Assembly: GCF_003457605.1 (NCBI RefSeq)
Contig: NZ_QRAN01000002.1
Location: 62,388 to 126,387 of the forward strand
DNA: 64,000 nucleotides
From: Seongchinamella sediminis
GTDB taxonomy: Bacteria > Pseudomonadota > Gammaproteobacteria > Pseudomonadales > Halieaceae
Direction: 5' to 3'
The translations under genes and the position numbers were made by a program. The notes under the pieces are model-generated. The model saw only the letters and a program-made list of their open reading frames with translations, did no database searches and was not told the origin of the DNA. Each line of letters opens with the position of its first letter. The stretch's first letter is position 1. Below, one piece after another: positions 35,418 through 44,107 of the stretch.

Positions 35418-37124
35418 TTACTGTCGGTAAACCTGCTCGCCATCGATCCAGGTCGCCATTACCCGCACCGCGTGCAGCTCCCGGGCCGGTACGTCGAACA
35501 GGTTCCTGTCGAGCTGGACCAGGTCGGCCTTCTTGCCCACCTCAATGGAGCCGATATCTGCTTCCCTGTGCAGCTGGTAGGCGGCGTCCAGGGTATAGCC
35601 CCGGATCAGCACGGGCAAGGACAGGCGCTCGCCGGCGTCGGGCTGGATGGGCCCATCGGGGTCGTCCAGTTCCTGCCGGGTCATGCCGATCTGCATCTGC
35701 ACCAGCGGCGACATCCCCAGCATGCCCGCGCCGCTGGCCGGGTAGTCACTGCCCCAGGTCAGGCGGGCGCCGCTCTGCTGCAGACTGCGGAAGCGCCAGA
35801 AGCGGTTGAACTGGTCCGCGCTGACAAACTGCTTGCCGTGATGGTCGTAAGAGGCCCACAGGGGCGTTGACTGGGCTATGACATCGAGCTCGGCGAAGCG
35901 CGGCAGATCCGCGTCGGCAATGACCTGCACATGGGTGATGGTGAAGCGGCTGCCACTGTCGGGGTGCAGGCGCCGCGCCGCCTCAATGGCGTCCAGCCCC
36001 TGGCGCACCGCGCGCTCGCCGAGTCCGTGCAGGTGCACATCAAGCCCGGCAGCAGCCGCCCCGGTGACCATGGCGTTCACCTGCGCCTGGCTGAATACCA
36101 GCTCGCCGCGGTTTCCCGGCTCGCCCTGGTAATCCTCGAACATGGCGGCGGTTCGCCCCTCGACCGTGCCATCGAGCATGATTTTCAGGGTGTTGTAGTG
36201 GTAGCGCTCGCCCCTCAGCTCCTGCGCCTGGGCCTGGGTGTCCTCGACCGCGGTCGCGACGCCTGCTTCATCGCCCACGTAATGACTGCCGACAATCCGC
36301 ACCGTCATCTGCCCCGACGCCTCCAGCTCGGCAAGAATCGCGCCGGTCCAGTTCGCCGCCTCCAGGGCCCCCGCATCAAATACCGAGGTCACCCCGTAGG
36401 CGTTGAGCACATCGATCACGTAGGCCGTGCCGTCGGTGATGACCGGCCGGGTGATCGCCCCCAGGGCGTCCATGGCATCGGTGGCGGTGCCCTCCAGCAG
36501 GTAGCCGCTGGGCTCGCCGTTGGCCTCACGCCTGTAATAGCTGAATCCCGGCACCGGGTCAGGCGTATCGCGGGTGATGCCCAGCTGCGCCAGGGCGGCG
36601 CTGTTGGCCCAGGCGCCGTGAAAGCCCTCGTCCATTATCAGGATCGGCCGGTCGGCGGCAATGGCGTCCAGTTGCTGCCGGCTGGGGCCATCGGGGCCAA
36701 AGGTGGTGGCGAGAAAGCCGTAGCCAAACAGCAGGCCATCGCCGGGGTTGGCCGCGACATAGCCGCGCACGGCCGCGAGCCAGTCATCGACCGTGCCCCA
36801 GGTATCCAGCGACAGGGCCCGGGCATAACCGCCGCCGGACAGAGGGTGCATGTGTGCGTCGATAAAGCCGGGCAGCAACATTTGCCCGTCGAGATCATGG
36901 ATGACTGTGGCTTCCTCCACCAGCGCCCTCGCCCCAGCGTTGTCGCCCACGTAGACGATCCTGTCGCCCTCGACGGCGACCGCTTCCGCCCAGGGTTGCG
37001 CTCCGTTCACCGTGTAGGCCCGGGCATTGAGAAAGACCTGGTCTACCGCGAAGGATAACGGTGGCGCTGCGGCGAGGGCCAGGGCAGCCGCTGTACCCAG
37101 CAGGCCAGGGGATAACAGTTTCAT
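35418..37124 (-). CDS. Exported amidohydrolase (YtcJ-like)
   Basis: A 568-residue protein. The start at 37124 (MKLLSPGLLGTAAALALAAAPPLSFA) gives a clean signal peptide; longer frames add a basic stretch without sense. The metal-binding HxH is in FIDAHMHPLSGGG, followed by LHGLGERAVRQGLDAIE, HVQVIADADL and, near the end, VEVGKKADLVQLDRNLFD, the typical C-terminal sandwich of the amidohydrolase-3 family. Proteins of this group hydrolyse exocyclic amide or ester bonds; substrates are mostly unknown. It lies upstream of, and in the same direction as, the NhaC gene. Confidence 0.87.
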   Translation of the reverse strand: MKLLSPGLLGTAAALALAAAPPLSFAVDQVFLNARAYTVNGAQPWAEAVAVEGDRIVYVGDNAGARALVEEATVIHDLDGQMLLPGFIDAHMHPLSGGGYARALSLDTWGTVDDWLAAVRGYVAANPGDGLLFGYGFLATTFGPDGPSRQQLDAIAADRPILIMDEGFHGAWANSAALAQLGITRDTPDPVPGFSYYRREANGEPSGYLLEGTATDAMDALGAITRPVITDGTAYVIDVLNAYGVTSVFDAGALEAANWTGAILAELEASGQMTVRIVGSHYVGDEAGVATAVEDTQAQAQELRGERYHYNTLKIMLDGTVEGRTAAMFEDYQGEPGNRGELVFSQAQVNAMVTGAAAAGLDVHLHGLGERAVRQGLDAIEAARRLHPDSGSRFTITHVQVIADADLPRFAELDVIAQSTPLWASYDHHGKQFVSADQFNRFWRFRSLQQSGARLTWGSDYPASGAGMLGMSPLVQMQIGMTRQELDDPDGPIQPDAGERLSLPVLIRGYTLDAAYQLHREADIGSIEVGKKADLVQLDRNLFDVPARELHAVRVMATWIDGEQVYRQ

Positions 37125-37252
37125 CTCGGTTCGGCTCCGCAAAAGCAAAATCATACCCCAGTGCTGGCGCTGACATAATGCCCGGCAAAACTTTCTGTCC
37201 CGGGCCGGGGCCGCCGGTCGCGACCTGCCGCGCTCTGGACTACACTGCCAGC

Positions 37253-38248
37253 ATGCCGGAACCGTACCTCGCAACAAAACCCTGCCCCGTTCGGGCCCTG
37301 GCCGCCATGATTGTCCTGCCGCTTCTGCTGCCAACCTCGCCGGCCGCGGCCCAGGACGAGGTGATCAACGACGTTCGCGACCAGCTCAGCAGGAATGTCA
37401 GCAACAGCGCCATCGGCGCCGGCTACGCACAGATGCTCAACTTTTTTGTCGAACCCGATATCAGCGCATCGGTGCTGGAGAGCGCCGGCACCGATTACGA
37501 TGTATTCAAGCTGCCACTGCAGTTTGAGCGGGAACTGGCCGACAGCGACTGGCGCCTGGCCCTGCGCGCCACCCTGAGTCACGCCCGGGCGAGTACCGAG
37601 CTGGAGCTCGGCGCTCCCTTTGAATCCGTCGCCACGAAGTGGGAAGCGGACAGCGGGCAGGTCGGCGCCGGGCTGATTATGCCGCTTGCGCCCCACTGGA
37701 CGGCGCTGGTGGCGGCGGAATTCGGCATCAGCCGGCTGGAAAACACGGCCCGCTACCGGGGCGAACTGGGCCAGGCACTGCTCCCCGCTGTTGCCGACGG
37801 GATCATTTTCAACTGGGACACCAACGCCCGGGTAAGCAGCCTGACCGGCGCTGTCGGCTATGCCAGCAGGCTGGCCGACAAGTATGATTTCAGCGCCCGC
37901 AGCCGCTACACCTTCAGCCACATTGCCAGTTATTCCGAGTCCCGGGACCTGCCTTCATTCAGCGAGGATGCGGGGACCGTCTCCCTCAAGGCAGACCTGA
38001 AGCACCCCTTCGGCCTGGCCCTGGGGGGCATGCCGCTGTTCGGCAAATTGCATGCCGGCGGCACCGCATTCACCGGCGCAAACCGCGATGAACTGGGCTT
38101 CAGTCACTTTTACGAGCTGGGTTACTCGGTCGGCATCGACATCTCGCACTACGGCTACCGGGTCAGGGCGCTGAGCCTGGGCTACCAGGTCAACGCGGGC
38201 CGCGATGTGGACGGTTATTCAGTGCTGTTCGCCTGGGAGCTGCGTTAG
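37253..38248 (+). CDS. Outer-membrane beta-barrel protein (solitary autotransporter-barrel type)
   Basis: A 331-residue protein with a signal peptide ending in AAAQD (start 37253, MPEPYLATK). The mature part is a series of amphipathic strands (FKLPLQFERELADSDWRLALRATL, WTALVAAEFGISRLEN, FSHFYELGYSVGIDIS) and ends YSVLFAWELR. The organisation recalls the solitary outer-membrane autotransporter-like barrel family of marine gammaproteobacteria; that label is from general resemblance. It is divergent from the amidohydrolase gene and convergent with the PuuA-like gene. Confidence 0.6.
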   Translation: MPEPYLATKPCPVRALAAMIVLPLLLPTSPAAAQDEVINDVRDQLSRNVSNSAIGAGYAQMLNFFVEPDISASVLESAGTDYDVFKLPLQFERELADSDWRLALRATLSHARASTELELGAPFESVATKWEADSGQVGAGLIMPLAPHWTALVAAEFGISRLENTARYRGELGQALLPAVADGIIFNWDTNARVSSLTGAVGYASRLADKYDFSARSRYTFSHIASYSESRDLPSFSEDAGTVSLKADLKHPFGLALGGMPLFGKLHAGGTAFTGANRDELGFSHFYELGYSVGIDISHYGYRVRALSLGYQVNAGRDVDGYSVLFAWELR

Positions 38249-38280
38249 CGCCTGTTCACACTAACTGAGTTGGCCCCAGG

Positions 38281-39630
38281 CTACAGGCAGGCGTCGTATT
38301 CCAGCGCGGTGACCTGGCTGTCGAAGGTATCCAGCTCCTGCTGCTTGAGAATGGTGAATACTTTCTGGAAGTCACTGCCCAGGTAGGCCGGGATATGCCT
38401 TGAGCCGGCAAAGCAGTCCAGCGCGTTGGGCCAGTAGCGCGGCAGGCTGGGCGGCACCTGTTCGTAGGCATTCCCCTCCAGCGCTTCCGGCGCCTGCAAC
38501 TTGTTCTCGATGCCATGGAGCATCCCCGCCAGCATGGCCGCCATGACCAGGTAGGGGTTGGCATCCGCCCCCGCCACCCGGTGTTCGATACGGGTGGCGG
38601 CGGGCCTGTCCGTCGGCACCCGCACCGCCACGGTCCGGTTCTCATAGCCCCAGGTCGGTGCCAGCGGCGCGTGGGTGCCGCGGCGGAACCGGCGATAGGA
38701 ATTGAGGTTGGGGGCGAACAGCAACATGCTCTCGGCCATGGTGTCCAGGCAACCGGCGATCGCCTGGCGCAGCATTTCCGTGCCCTTGTCGGTGCCGTCA
38801 TCGAAGACATTGTTACCCTCGCTGTCGACCAGGCTGCAGTGCACATGCATGCCATTGCCGGCGATATCGCCAAAGGGTTTGGCCATGAAGGTGGCCACCA
38901 GGCCGTGCTTGCGCGCCACCCCGCGGATGACCCGCTGCAACATCATTGCCTGGTCGGCGGCGAGCAGGGCGTCGTTCACGTGGTAGAGATTGATCTCGTA
39001 CTGGGACGGCGCCGACTCCTTGGTCAGGGTGTCCACCGGCAGGCCCTGGACAGCGCAGGCATCGCGGATATCGTGCATCAGCTCAGCCTCGCCTTCCATC
39101 AGGTCGATGCCGTAGGTCTGGCCGGCACCGAGGACGCCACCGATACGGTCCTGCTGGGTATGCACTGGCCGGCCCACCCCGTCCTCCTCCGGGTGCAGCA
39201 GGTGGAATTCCATTTCACTGGCCATTACCGGAGTCAGCCCAAGGCGGGCAAAACGCTCCGCCAGCCCCTGCAGCAGGTAGCGCGGGTCGTAACTGCAGGG
39301 ACTGCCGTCGACGTTGTTCATCGACATCAGCACCTGCCCGGTGGGCCGCTCCAGCCAGGGCGTTGGCACCAGGGTGCGAATGTCCGGTGCGCACCAGCCG
39401 TCGCCGTCACCGCCATCAAACACCCACTCCTCGGCGTCGCGCCCCCAGACGTCAAAGGCCAGCGTGCTGATCGGCATCTTCAGCCGGCCGGCCATCACCT
39501 TGCGGATTTTATCGCGGGTCACCCACTTGCCGCGCAGCCCGCCGCAGAGGTCCATCAGCATCACTTCAAAAATTTCCAACTGCGGATGCTGGTCCAGAAA
39601 GGACTGCAGTTTGTCTTTATTATCGGTCAT
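38281..39630 (-). CDS. puuA: Glutamine-synthetase-family enzyme, probable gamma-glutamylpolyamine synthetase
   Basis: A 449-residue member of the glutamine synthetase fold. The ATP and metal motifs are seen in EMEFHLL, SQYEINLYHVNDALLAAD, MAKPFGDIAGNGMHVHCSL and NRTVAVRVPTDRPAATRIEHRVAGADANPY. It lacks the adenylylation loop of GlnA and fits the PuuA/SpuI group, which ligates glutamate to putrescine or related amines. It is divergent from a SpuC-like putrescine aminotransferase gene, as in pseudomonads, supporting a polyamine role. Symbol by analogy. Confidence 0.8.
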   Translation of the reverse strand: MTDNKDKLQSFLDQHPQLEIFEVMLMDLCGGLRGKWVTRDKIRKVMAGRLKMPISTLAFDVWGRDAEEWVFDGGDGDGWCAPDIRTLVPTPWLERPTGQVLMSMNNVDGSPCSYDPRYLLQGLAERFARLGLTPVMASEMEFHLLHPEEDGVGRPVHTQQDRIGGVLGAGQTYGIDLMEGEAELMHDIRDACAVQGLPVDTLTKESAPSQYEINLYHVNDALLAADQAMMLQRVIRGVARKHGLVATFMAKPFGDIAGNGMHVHCSLVDSEGNNVFDDGTDKGTEMLRQAIAGCLDTMAESMLLFAPNLNSYRRFRRGTHAPLAPTWGYENRTVAVRVPTDRPAATRIEHRVAGADANPYLVMAAMLAGMLHGIENKLQAPEALEGNAYEQVPPSLPRYWPNALDCFAGSRHIPAYLGSDFQKVFTILKQQELDTFDSQVTALEYDACL

Positions 39631-39730
39631 ATAAGGTTTCCGTCCCCGCGGCTAAAACACCACCTTTGGGGTAATTTCCTGGGCAATTCACTGTGCGACA
39701 CTATTAAACAACGATGCGCAGACCCCGACC

Positions 39731-39747
39731 ATACCTCTTCGGGGTAT
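39731..39747. promoter_or_regulatory. Palindromic operator candidate in the puuA/spuC divergent region
   Basis: ATACCT-CTTCG-GGGTAT is a 6-5-6 inverted repeat with one mismatched pair, of the same form as the site at 31315-31329. It lies 46 bases before the spuC start and 101 bases before the puuA start, a good position to control one or both. Confidence 0.4.
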
Positions 39748-39792
39748 AGTCAGTGCGCGCCCACAACGCGTTCCAGATGGGAGAGCAACACG

Positions 39793-41157
39793 ATGAATAT
39801 GCAAGCCAGCACCGGCAACCTGAAACAGCTTGACCAGTCCCACTACCTGCACCCCTTTACCGACTTCAAGGACTACGCAAGCCGGGGCGGCCGGGTGTTC
39901 TCCCGCGCCGAGCATATTTACATCTACGACAGCAACGGTCACAAGATGCTGGACGGCATGTCCGGCCTCTGGTGTTGCAACCTCGGTTACAGCCAGCCGG
40001 CTATCGTCGAGGCGGTGACCGAGCAAATGCACAAGCTGCCCTACTACAACAGCTTTTTCCAGTGCGCCAATGAACCCGCCATCGAGCTCGCCAAGGCCCT
40101 GGTGGACGTGACCGAGGAGCGCTTCAAGCACGTCTTCTTCACCAACTCCGGCTCCGAGGCCAACGACACCAACCTGCGCCTGGTCACCCGCTACTACCAG
40201 CTGCAGGGCCGGCCGGAGAAAAAGCACATCATCAGTCGCAGGAACGCCTACCATGGCTCGACCATTGCCGCCGCCTCCCTGGGTGGCATGAAGGGCATGC
40301 ACGACCAGACCAACGGCCTCGATTACGTTCATCACATCGACCAGCCCCACTGCTACGAGGTCGGTCCGGACGAGGAACCCAATGCATTCGGGCTGCGCGT
40401 TGCCCGCCAGCTGGAACAGAAGATCGACGAACTGGGCCAGGACAAGGTCGCGGCCTTTATCGCCGAACCGGTGCAGGGCGCCGGTGGCGTGATCATTCCC
40501 CCGGATACCTACTGGCCGGAAATCCAGCGCATTTGCGATGAGCGCGACATCCTGCTGATCGCCGACGAGGTGATTTGTGGCTTTGGTCGCACCGGCAAGT
40601 GGTTCGGCTCCGAGACCTACGGCATCAGGCCCGACCTGATGACTTTCGCCAAGGCAGTCACCAATGGCTTCCAGCCGCTGGGCGGCGTCATGGTCAGCGA
40701 CAAGGTGGCCGATATGCTGCTGTCAAAAGACGGCGAGTTCGCCCACGGGCTGACCTACTCCGGCCACCCCGCCGCCGCTGCAGCGGGCCTGGCCACCCTG
40801 AAAATTCTCCGCGAGGAAAACATCATCAGCAATGCGGCCGAGACACTGGCCCCCCACTTCCAGGGCCGCCTGCAGCAGCTGGTGGATCACAAGCTGGTTG
40901 GCCAGGTACGCGGCCGCGGCATGTTCGCCGCGGTGGAACTGGTGCGCGACAAGGCTTCCCGGGAAAAGCTGGCCCCGGAGTCAGCCGGCGCCGTGTTCTG
41001 CCGCAATACCGCCAACGAGCTAGGCCTGATGGTGCGCCAGACCGGTGACGCCATGATCATGGCGCCGCCGCTGGTCAGCTCCACCGCTGAACTGGACTCG
41101 CTGGTCGACATGCTGGTACAGGCACTGGACACCACCGCGGCCCACTACGGCATCTGA
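39793..41157 (+). CDS. spuC: Putrescine--pyruvate aminotransferase-like class III transaminase
   Basis: A 454-residue PLP-dependent omega-aminotransferase. Characteristic stretches are the N-terminal HYLHPFTDFKDYASRGGRVFSRAEHIYIYD, FFTNSGSEANDTNLRLV, AYHGSTIAAASLGGM, IAEPVQGAGGVIIPP, LIADEVICGFGRTGKWFG and the PLP lysine in MTFAKAVTNGFQPLGGVMVS. Closest in character to SpuC, which transfers an amino group from putrescine to pyruvate; the neighbouring PuuA-like gene supports that. The start is at 39793, after GGGAGAGCA; longer frames are not plausible. Downstream is a terminator at 41179. Confidence 0.88.
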   Translation: MNMQASTGNLKQLDQSHYLHPFTDFKDYASRGGRVFSRAEHIYIYDSNGHKMLDGMSGLWCCNLGYSQPAIVEAVTEQMHKLPYYNSFFQCANEPAIELAKALVDVTEERFKHVFFTNSGSEANDTNLRLVTRYYQLQGRPEKKHIISRRNAYHGSTIAAASLGGMKGMHDQTNGLDYVHHIDQPHCYEVGPDEEPNAFGLRVARQLEQKIDELGQDKVAAFIAEPVQGAGGVIIPPDTYWPEIQRICDERDILLIADEVICGFGRTGKWFGSETYGIRPDLMTFAKAVTNGFQPLGGVMVSDKVADMLLSKDGEFAHGLTYSGHPAAAAAGLATLKILREENIISNAAETLAPHFQGRLQQLVDHKLVGQVRGRGMFAAVELVRDKASREKLAPESAGAVFCRNTANELGLMVRQTGDAMIMAPPLVSSTAELDSLVDMLVQALDTTAAHYGI

Positions 41158-41178
41158 TCAAACTGTAACCCGGCGCAA

Positions 41179-41238
41179 AGCCCGGTCCGCTGAACTGACT
41201 ACCTGCTGGGGGTCACGTCACCGCAACCGGGCTTTTTT
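41179..41238 (+). terminator. Terminator after spuC
   Basis: AGCCCGGT (41179-41186) and ACCGGGCT (41226-41233) form a perfect 8-base stem across a long 39-base loop, followed by T residues to 41238. It separates spuC from the Fur-controlled receptor operon. Confidence 0.65.
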
Positions 41239-41254
41239 ATATCTCAAAATACCT

Positions 41255-41269
41255 GAATGATAATCATTC
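41255..41269. promoter_or_regulatory. Fur box
   Basis: GAATGAT-A-ATCATTC is a perfect 7-1-7 inverted repeat matching the core of the Fur consensus. It lies four bases upstream of the -35 element of the promoter for the siderophore receptor. It predicts iron repression of the receptor, the small membrane protein and the PepSY gene. Confidence 0.82.
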
Positions 41270-41272
41270 CTA

Positions 41273-41301
41273 TTGTGCTTACGCTTATGTTTCCCTAGTA
41301 T
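41273..41301 (+). promoter_or_regulatory. Promoter of the siderophore-receptor operon
   Basis: TTGTGC at 41273-41278 and TAGTAT at 41296-41301 are separated by 17 bases, with the Fur box just upstream. This gives a leader of about 90 bases before the ATG at 41400. Confidence 0.55.
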
Positions 41302-41399
41302 GTGCCCCTGTAATGACTCAACAGCCCGGGGCCGACCAGGCCGGTAGAGACTTCTCGCTGCCGCGACTGCCACCACCCGGGCACTACACAGGGGAAACC

Positions 41400-43538
41400 A
41401 TGAACAGGAAACTCACCGCACTGCTGGGAAGCGGCCTTGCCTCCCTCGCAGCACTTGCCCACAGCCAGGACGCGGCCACCGCGACCGCAAACGCCACTGC
41501 CCTGGAGGAGGTCATGGTCTACAGCACCCTGTCCCGCTTCTCGGCACTCAAGTCCGATACCCCGATCATGGAAACCGCGCGCTCGGTCTCCATCGTCTCC
41601 GAGCAGATGATTATCGACCGCGGCGCCCTCTCCCTCGACGACACCTACACCTACAGCGCCGGGGTCACCGGCGAAACCTATGGCTATGCCACCCGCGGCG
41701 ACTGGGTCAGGGTGCGCGGGCTGGATGTACCCCAGTACCAGGACAGCCTGCAGTCCCTGTTCGGCAACTACAACAACACCCGCCCCCACATCTATACCCT
41801 GGAACAGGTCGAAATCCTCAAGGGCCCGGCCTCCGTGCTCTACGGCCAGGGCTCACCCGGTGGTCTGGTGAACATCATCAGCAAGCGTCCCCGGGAGGAG
41901 GCGGCCCACGAACTCAGCGCCGAATTCGGCGCCTTTGACCACCAGCAGCTGGCCCTGGACAGCACCGGCAGCGTGACCGACTCGGGCGACTGGCTGTACC
42001 GCCTGGTCGGCGTCTACCGGGACGCGGAAACCCAGGTCGACGAGGTGGATGAGAAAATCGCCGTGTTCGCACCGTCGGTCAGCTGGCGCCCGAGCGAGGC
42101 AACCGACATCTCCCTGCTGCTCAACTACACCAGCACCGACAGCGACACCGCCGCCCAGTTCCTGCCCATCGCCGGCACCCTGGAGCCGGCACCCAACGGC
42201 CGGGAAATCGACAGCAGCACCTACCTCGGCGACCCCGACTTCAACCGCTTCGACGCCCGGACCCTGGCGGTGACCCTGCTGGCCAGCCATGAATTCAACG
42301 ATATCTGGAGCATGGAGTTCACCTCCCGCTATACCGACGCCGAGGCGGACTACCAGCAGGCCTGGCCGGCATTTATCGGCGGCGACCGCTACGTCTACAA
42401 CAGCAACGGCTCGCTGTACAAGGACGGCACCGTGCCCCGCTCCTGGTATCGTTCCGACGCCTACTCCGAACAGGCGGCGGTAGACCTGCGCTTGCGCGCC
42501 AACTTTGACACCGGTGCCATCAGCCACCAGGTGCTGCTGGGCGGCCAGTACCAGGACGTCACCACCGGCGATGCCGGCTACTACGCTTACGCGCTGGGTT
42601 ACCAGTATGTTCCCGGCGACCTGCACACCCCGGGCGCCGACCGCTACTGGGTCAACGTCTTCAATCCCCGATACGGCGATATCCCGCCAGCTGAGCTGCT
42701 GAACTCACTGTATGCCGACGGCCCGGAAACCGTGGTCAGGGACACCGGTCTCTACCTCAGCGACCACCTCACCCTCGGTAACTGGCACCTGACCCTGGGC
42801 GCCCGCTGGGATGAAACCGAGAGCGACACCGAGGGCAATGGGCAGCAAGACGACGAGGTGAGCACCAGTATTGGCCTGCTGTACCAGTTCGACAGCGGAC
42901 TCGCTCCCTACGCCAGCTATTCTGAGTCCTTTGAGCCGGTTATCGGCGACGACGGCAAGGGCCAGCCGCTCAAGCCCCAGCAGGGTGAGCAGGTGGAAAT
43001 CGGCCTCAAGTACCAGCCCGACAGTTTTCCGGCGCTGGTGACGCTGGCCTGGTTTGACCTGGAGCAAAGCAACCTGGCGGACCCCCTGGGCACGCCGGGA
43101 GAGTTCGAGCAGCAGTCCGGCGTGGCCACCGTGGAGGGACTCGAGCTGGAAGCCCTGGCGCAACTCGGTGATTTCAACCTGCAGCTGGCCTGGAGCAGGC
43201 TCGATACCGAATCCGCCAACGGCTGGCGCTTCGCCAGCGTCCCCGAAGACCAGGCCTCGGCCTGGCTGAGCTGGCGGCCACAGGGCTACCTGGACGGCTT
43301 CCGGGCCGGGGCCGGGATTCGCTATGTCGGTGCAAGCTGGGGCGGTACGGACACCATCAGGACACCTTCCTATACCCTGGGTGACCTGATGCTGGGCTAC
43401 GCCCTGGAACACTGGGATTTCGCGCTCAACGTGCGCAATGTCGGTGACAAGGATTATTATGCTACCTGCCTGGCGCGGGGCGACTGTTTCCCCGGCGACC
43501 AACGCACTGTCGTCGGTCGCGTCAGCTACCGGTTCTGA
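41400..43538 (+). CDS. TonB-dependent siderophore receptor
   Basis: A 712-residue outer-membrane receptor. The signal peptide ends near AHSQD, and the TonB box is ALEEVMVYST. The plug motifs are those of the ferrisiderophore family: METARSVSIVSEQMI, WVRVRGLDVPQYQDSLQ and LEQVEILKGPASVLYGQGSPGGLVNIISKRP. The barrel ends GRVSYRF, with the terminal phenylalanine. ATG 41400 follows AGGGGAAA. With a Fur box and promoter directly upstream, and membrane and PepSY genes downstream, it fits FhuE/FpvA-type iron uptake. The ligand cannot be identified. Confidence 0.92.
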   Translation: MNRKLTALLGSGLASLAALAHSQDAATATANATALEEVMVYSTLSRFSALKSDTPIMETARSVSIVSEQMIIDRGALSLDDTYTYSAGVTGETYGYATRGDWVRVRGLDVPQYQDSLQSLFGNYNNTRPHIYTLEQVEILKGPASVLYGQGSPGGLVNIISKRPREEAAHELSAEFGAFDHQQLALDSTGSVTDSGDWLYRLVGVYRDAETQVDEVDEKIAVFAPSVSWRPSEATDISLLLNYTSTDSDTAAQFLPIAGTLEPAPNGREIDSSTYLGDPDFNRFDARTLAVTLLASHEFNDIWSMEFTSRYTDAEADYQQAWPAFIGGDRYVYNSNGSLYKDGTVPRSWYRSDAYSEQAAVDLRLRANFDTGAISHQVLLGGQYQDVTTGDAGYYAYALGYQYVPGDLHTPGADRYWVNVFNPRYGDIPPAELLNSLYADGPETVVRDTGLYLSDHLTLGNWHLTLGARWDETESDTEGNGQQDDEVSTSIGLLYQFDSGLAPYASYSESFEPVIGDDGKGQPLKPQQGEQVEIGLKYQPDSFPALVTLAWFDLEQSNLADPLGTPGEFEQQSGVATVEGLELEALAQLGDFNLQLAWSRLDTESANGWRFASVPEDQASAWLSWRPQGYLDGFRAGAGIRYVGASWGGTDTIRTPSYTLGDLMLGYALEHWDFALNVRNVGDKDYYATCLARGDCFPGDQRTVVGRVSYRF

Positions 43539-43562
43539 TAGCTTGAATTTGGAGGCACTGCC

Positions 43563-44099
43563 GTGACCACAGCCGCGATAGGCGGCCTGCTGCTCTGCTG
43601 CGCCGGGGTGACAACCCTGCGCGCCGCCTGGCGCCGGCCACAAATACGCTGGCGCTGGGCCGCGGGGGCCGGCTGGCTGCTGCTGGCGCTGTCCCTGTAC
43701 AGCGGCGCCCTCGCCTGGGGCTGGGAATTTGGCAGCAGTTACCTGCTGGCGGCGATCTCCCTGGTCGCGGTGGTTGTGCTGCTGGCGAACAGCGAACGGC
43801 GACCACCGGGGGTTGAACGCACAGCGGGTGGCATGGAGGGGAGCAGCTCCGCGCTCCACAAGTGGTCTCTGTTCCTGGTGGCCGGCCCGCTGGCCGGTAT
43901 CGCCAGCTGCCAGCTCACCCTGCTGCTGGTCCTGCTGCTGCCAGGTGGTGAAATCGGCAGCATGGCTGCGGCGGCGGTGCTGTTTCCGGTAGCCTGGGCG
44001 CTGCTGGCCTTCTACACCTGCTATCTCGACAAACCTGCCCGGCTGGGCACTGGCCTGCTCCTTGCAGCCCTGATGTCCAGCCTGGCCCTTTACCTGTAG
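43563..44099 (+). CDS. Small membrane protein of the siderophore operon
   Basis: A 178-residue protein with a GTG start after GGAGG. It has five hydrophobic segments (AAIGGLLLCCAGVTTLRAA, AAGAGWLLLALSLYSGALAWGW, LLAAISLVAVVVLLA, FLVAGPLAGIASCQLTLLLVLLL, VLFPVAWALLAFYTCY). Proteins of this type stand between a siderophore receptor and a PepSY protein in many gammaproteobacteria (compare FoxB and the DUF3325/DUF3649 groups); the exact family is not clear to me. It may take part in ferric-siderophore reduction or uptake at the inner membrane. Confidence 0.7.
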   Translation: MTTAAIGGLLLCCAGVTTLRAAWRRPQIRWRWAAGAGWLLLALSLYSGALAWGWEFGSSYLLAAISLVAVVVLLANSERRPPGVERTAGGMEGSSSALHKWSLFLVAGPLAGIASCQLTLLLVLLLPGGEIGSMAAAAVLFPVAWALLAFYTCYLDKPARLGTGLLLAALMSSLALYL

Positions 44100-44107
44100 G
44101 AACACAC

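Noticed and set aside
39665-39680. GGGGTAATTTC shared with 8225-8236
   Set aside because: An 11-base match with no symmetry or consistent placement; chance is a sufficient explanation.
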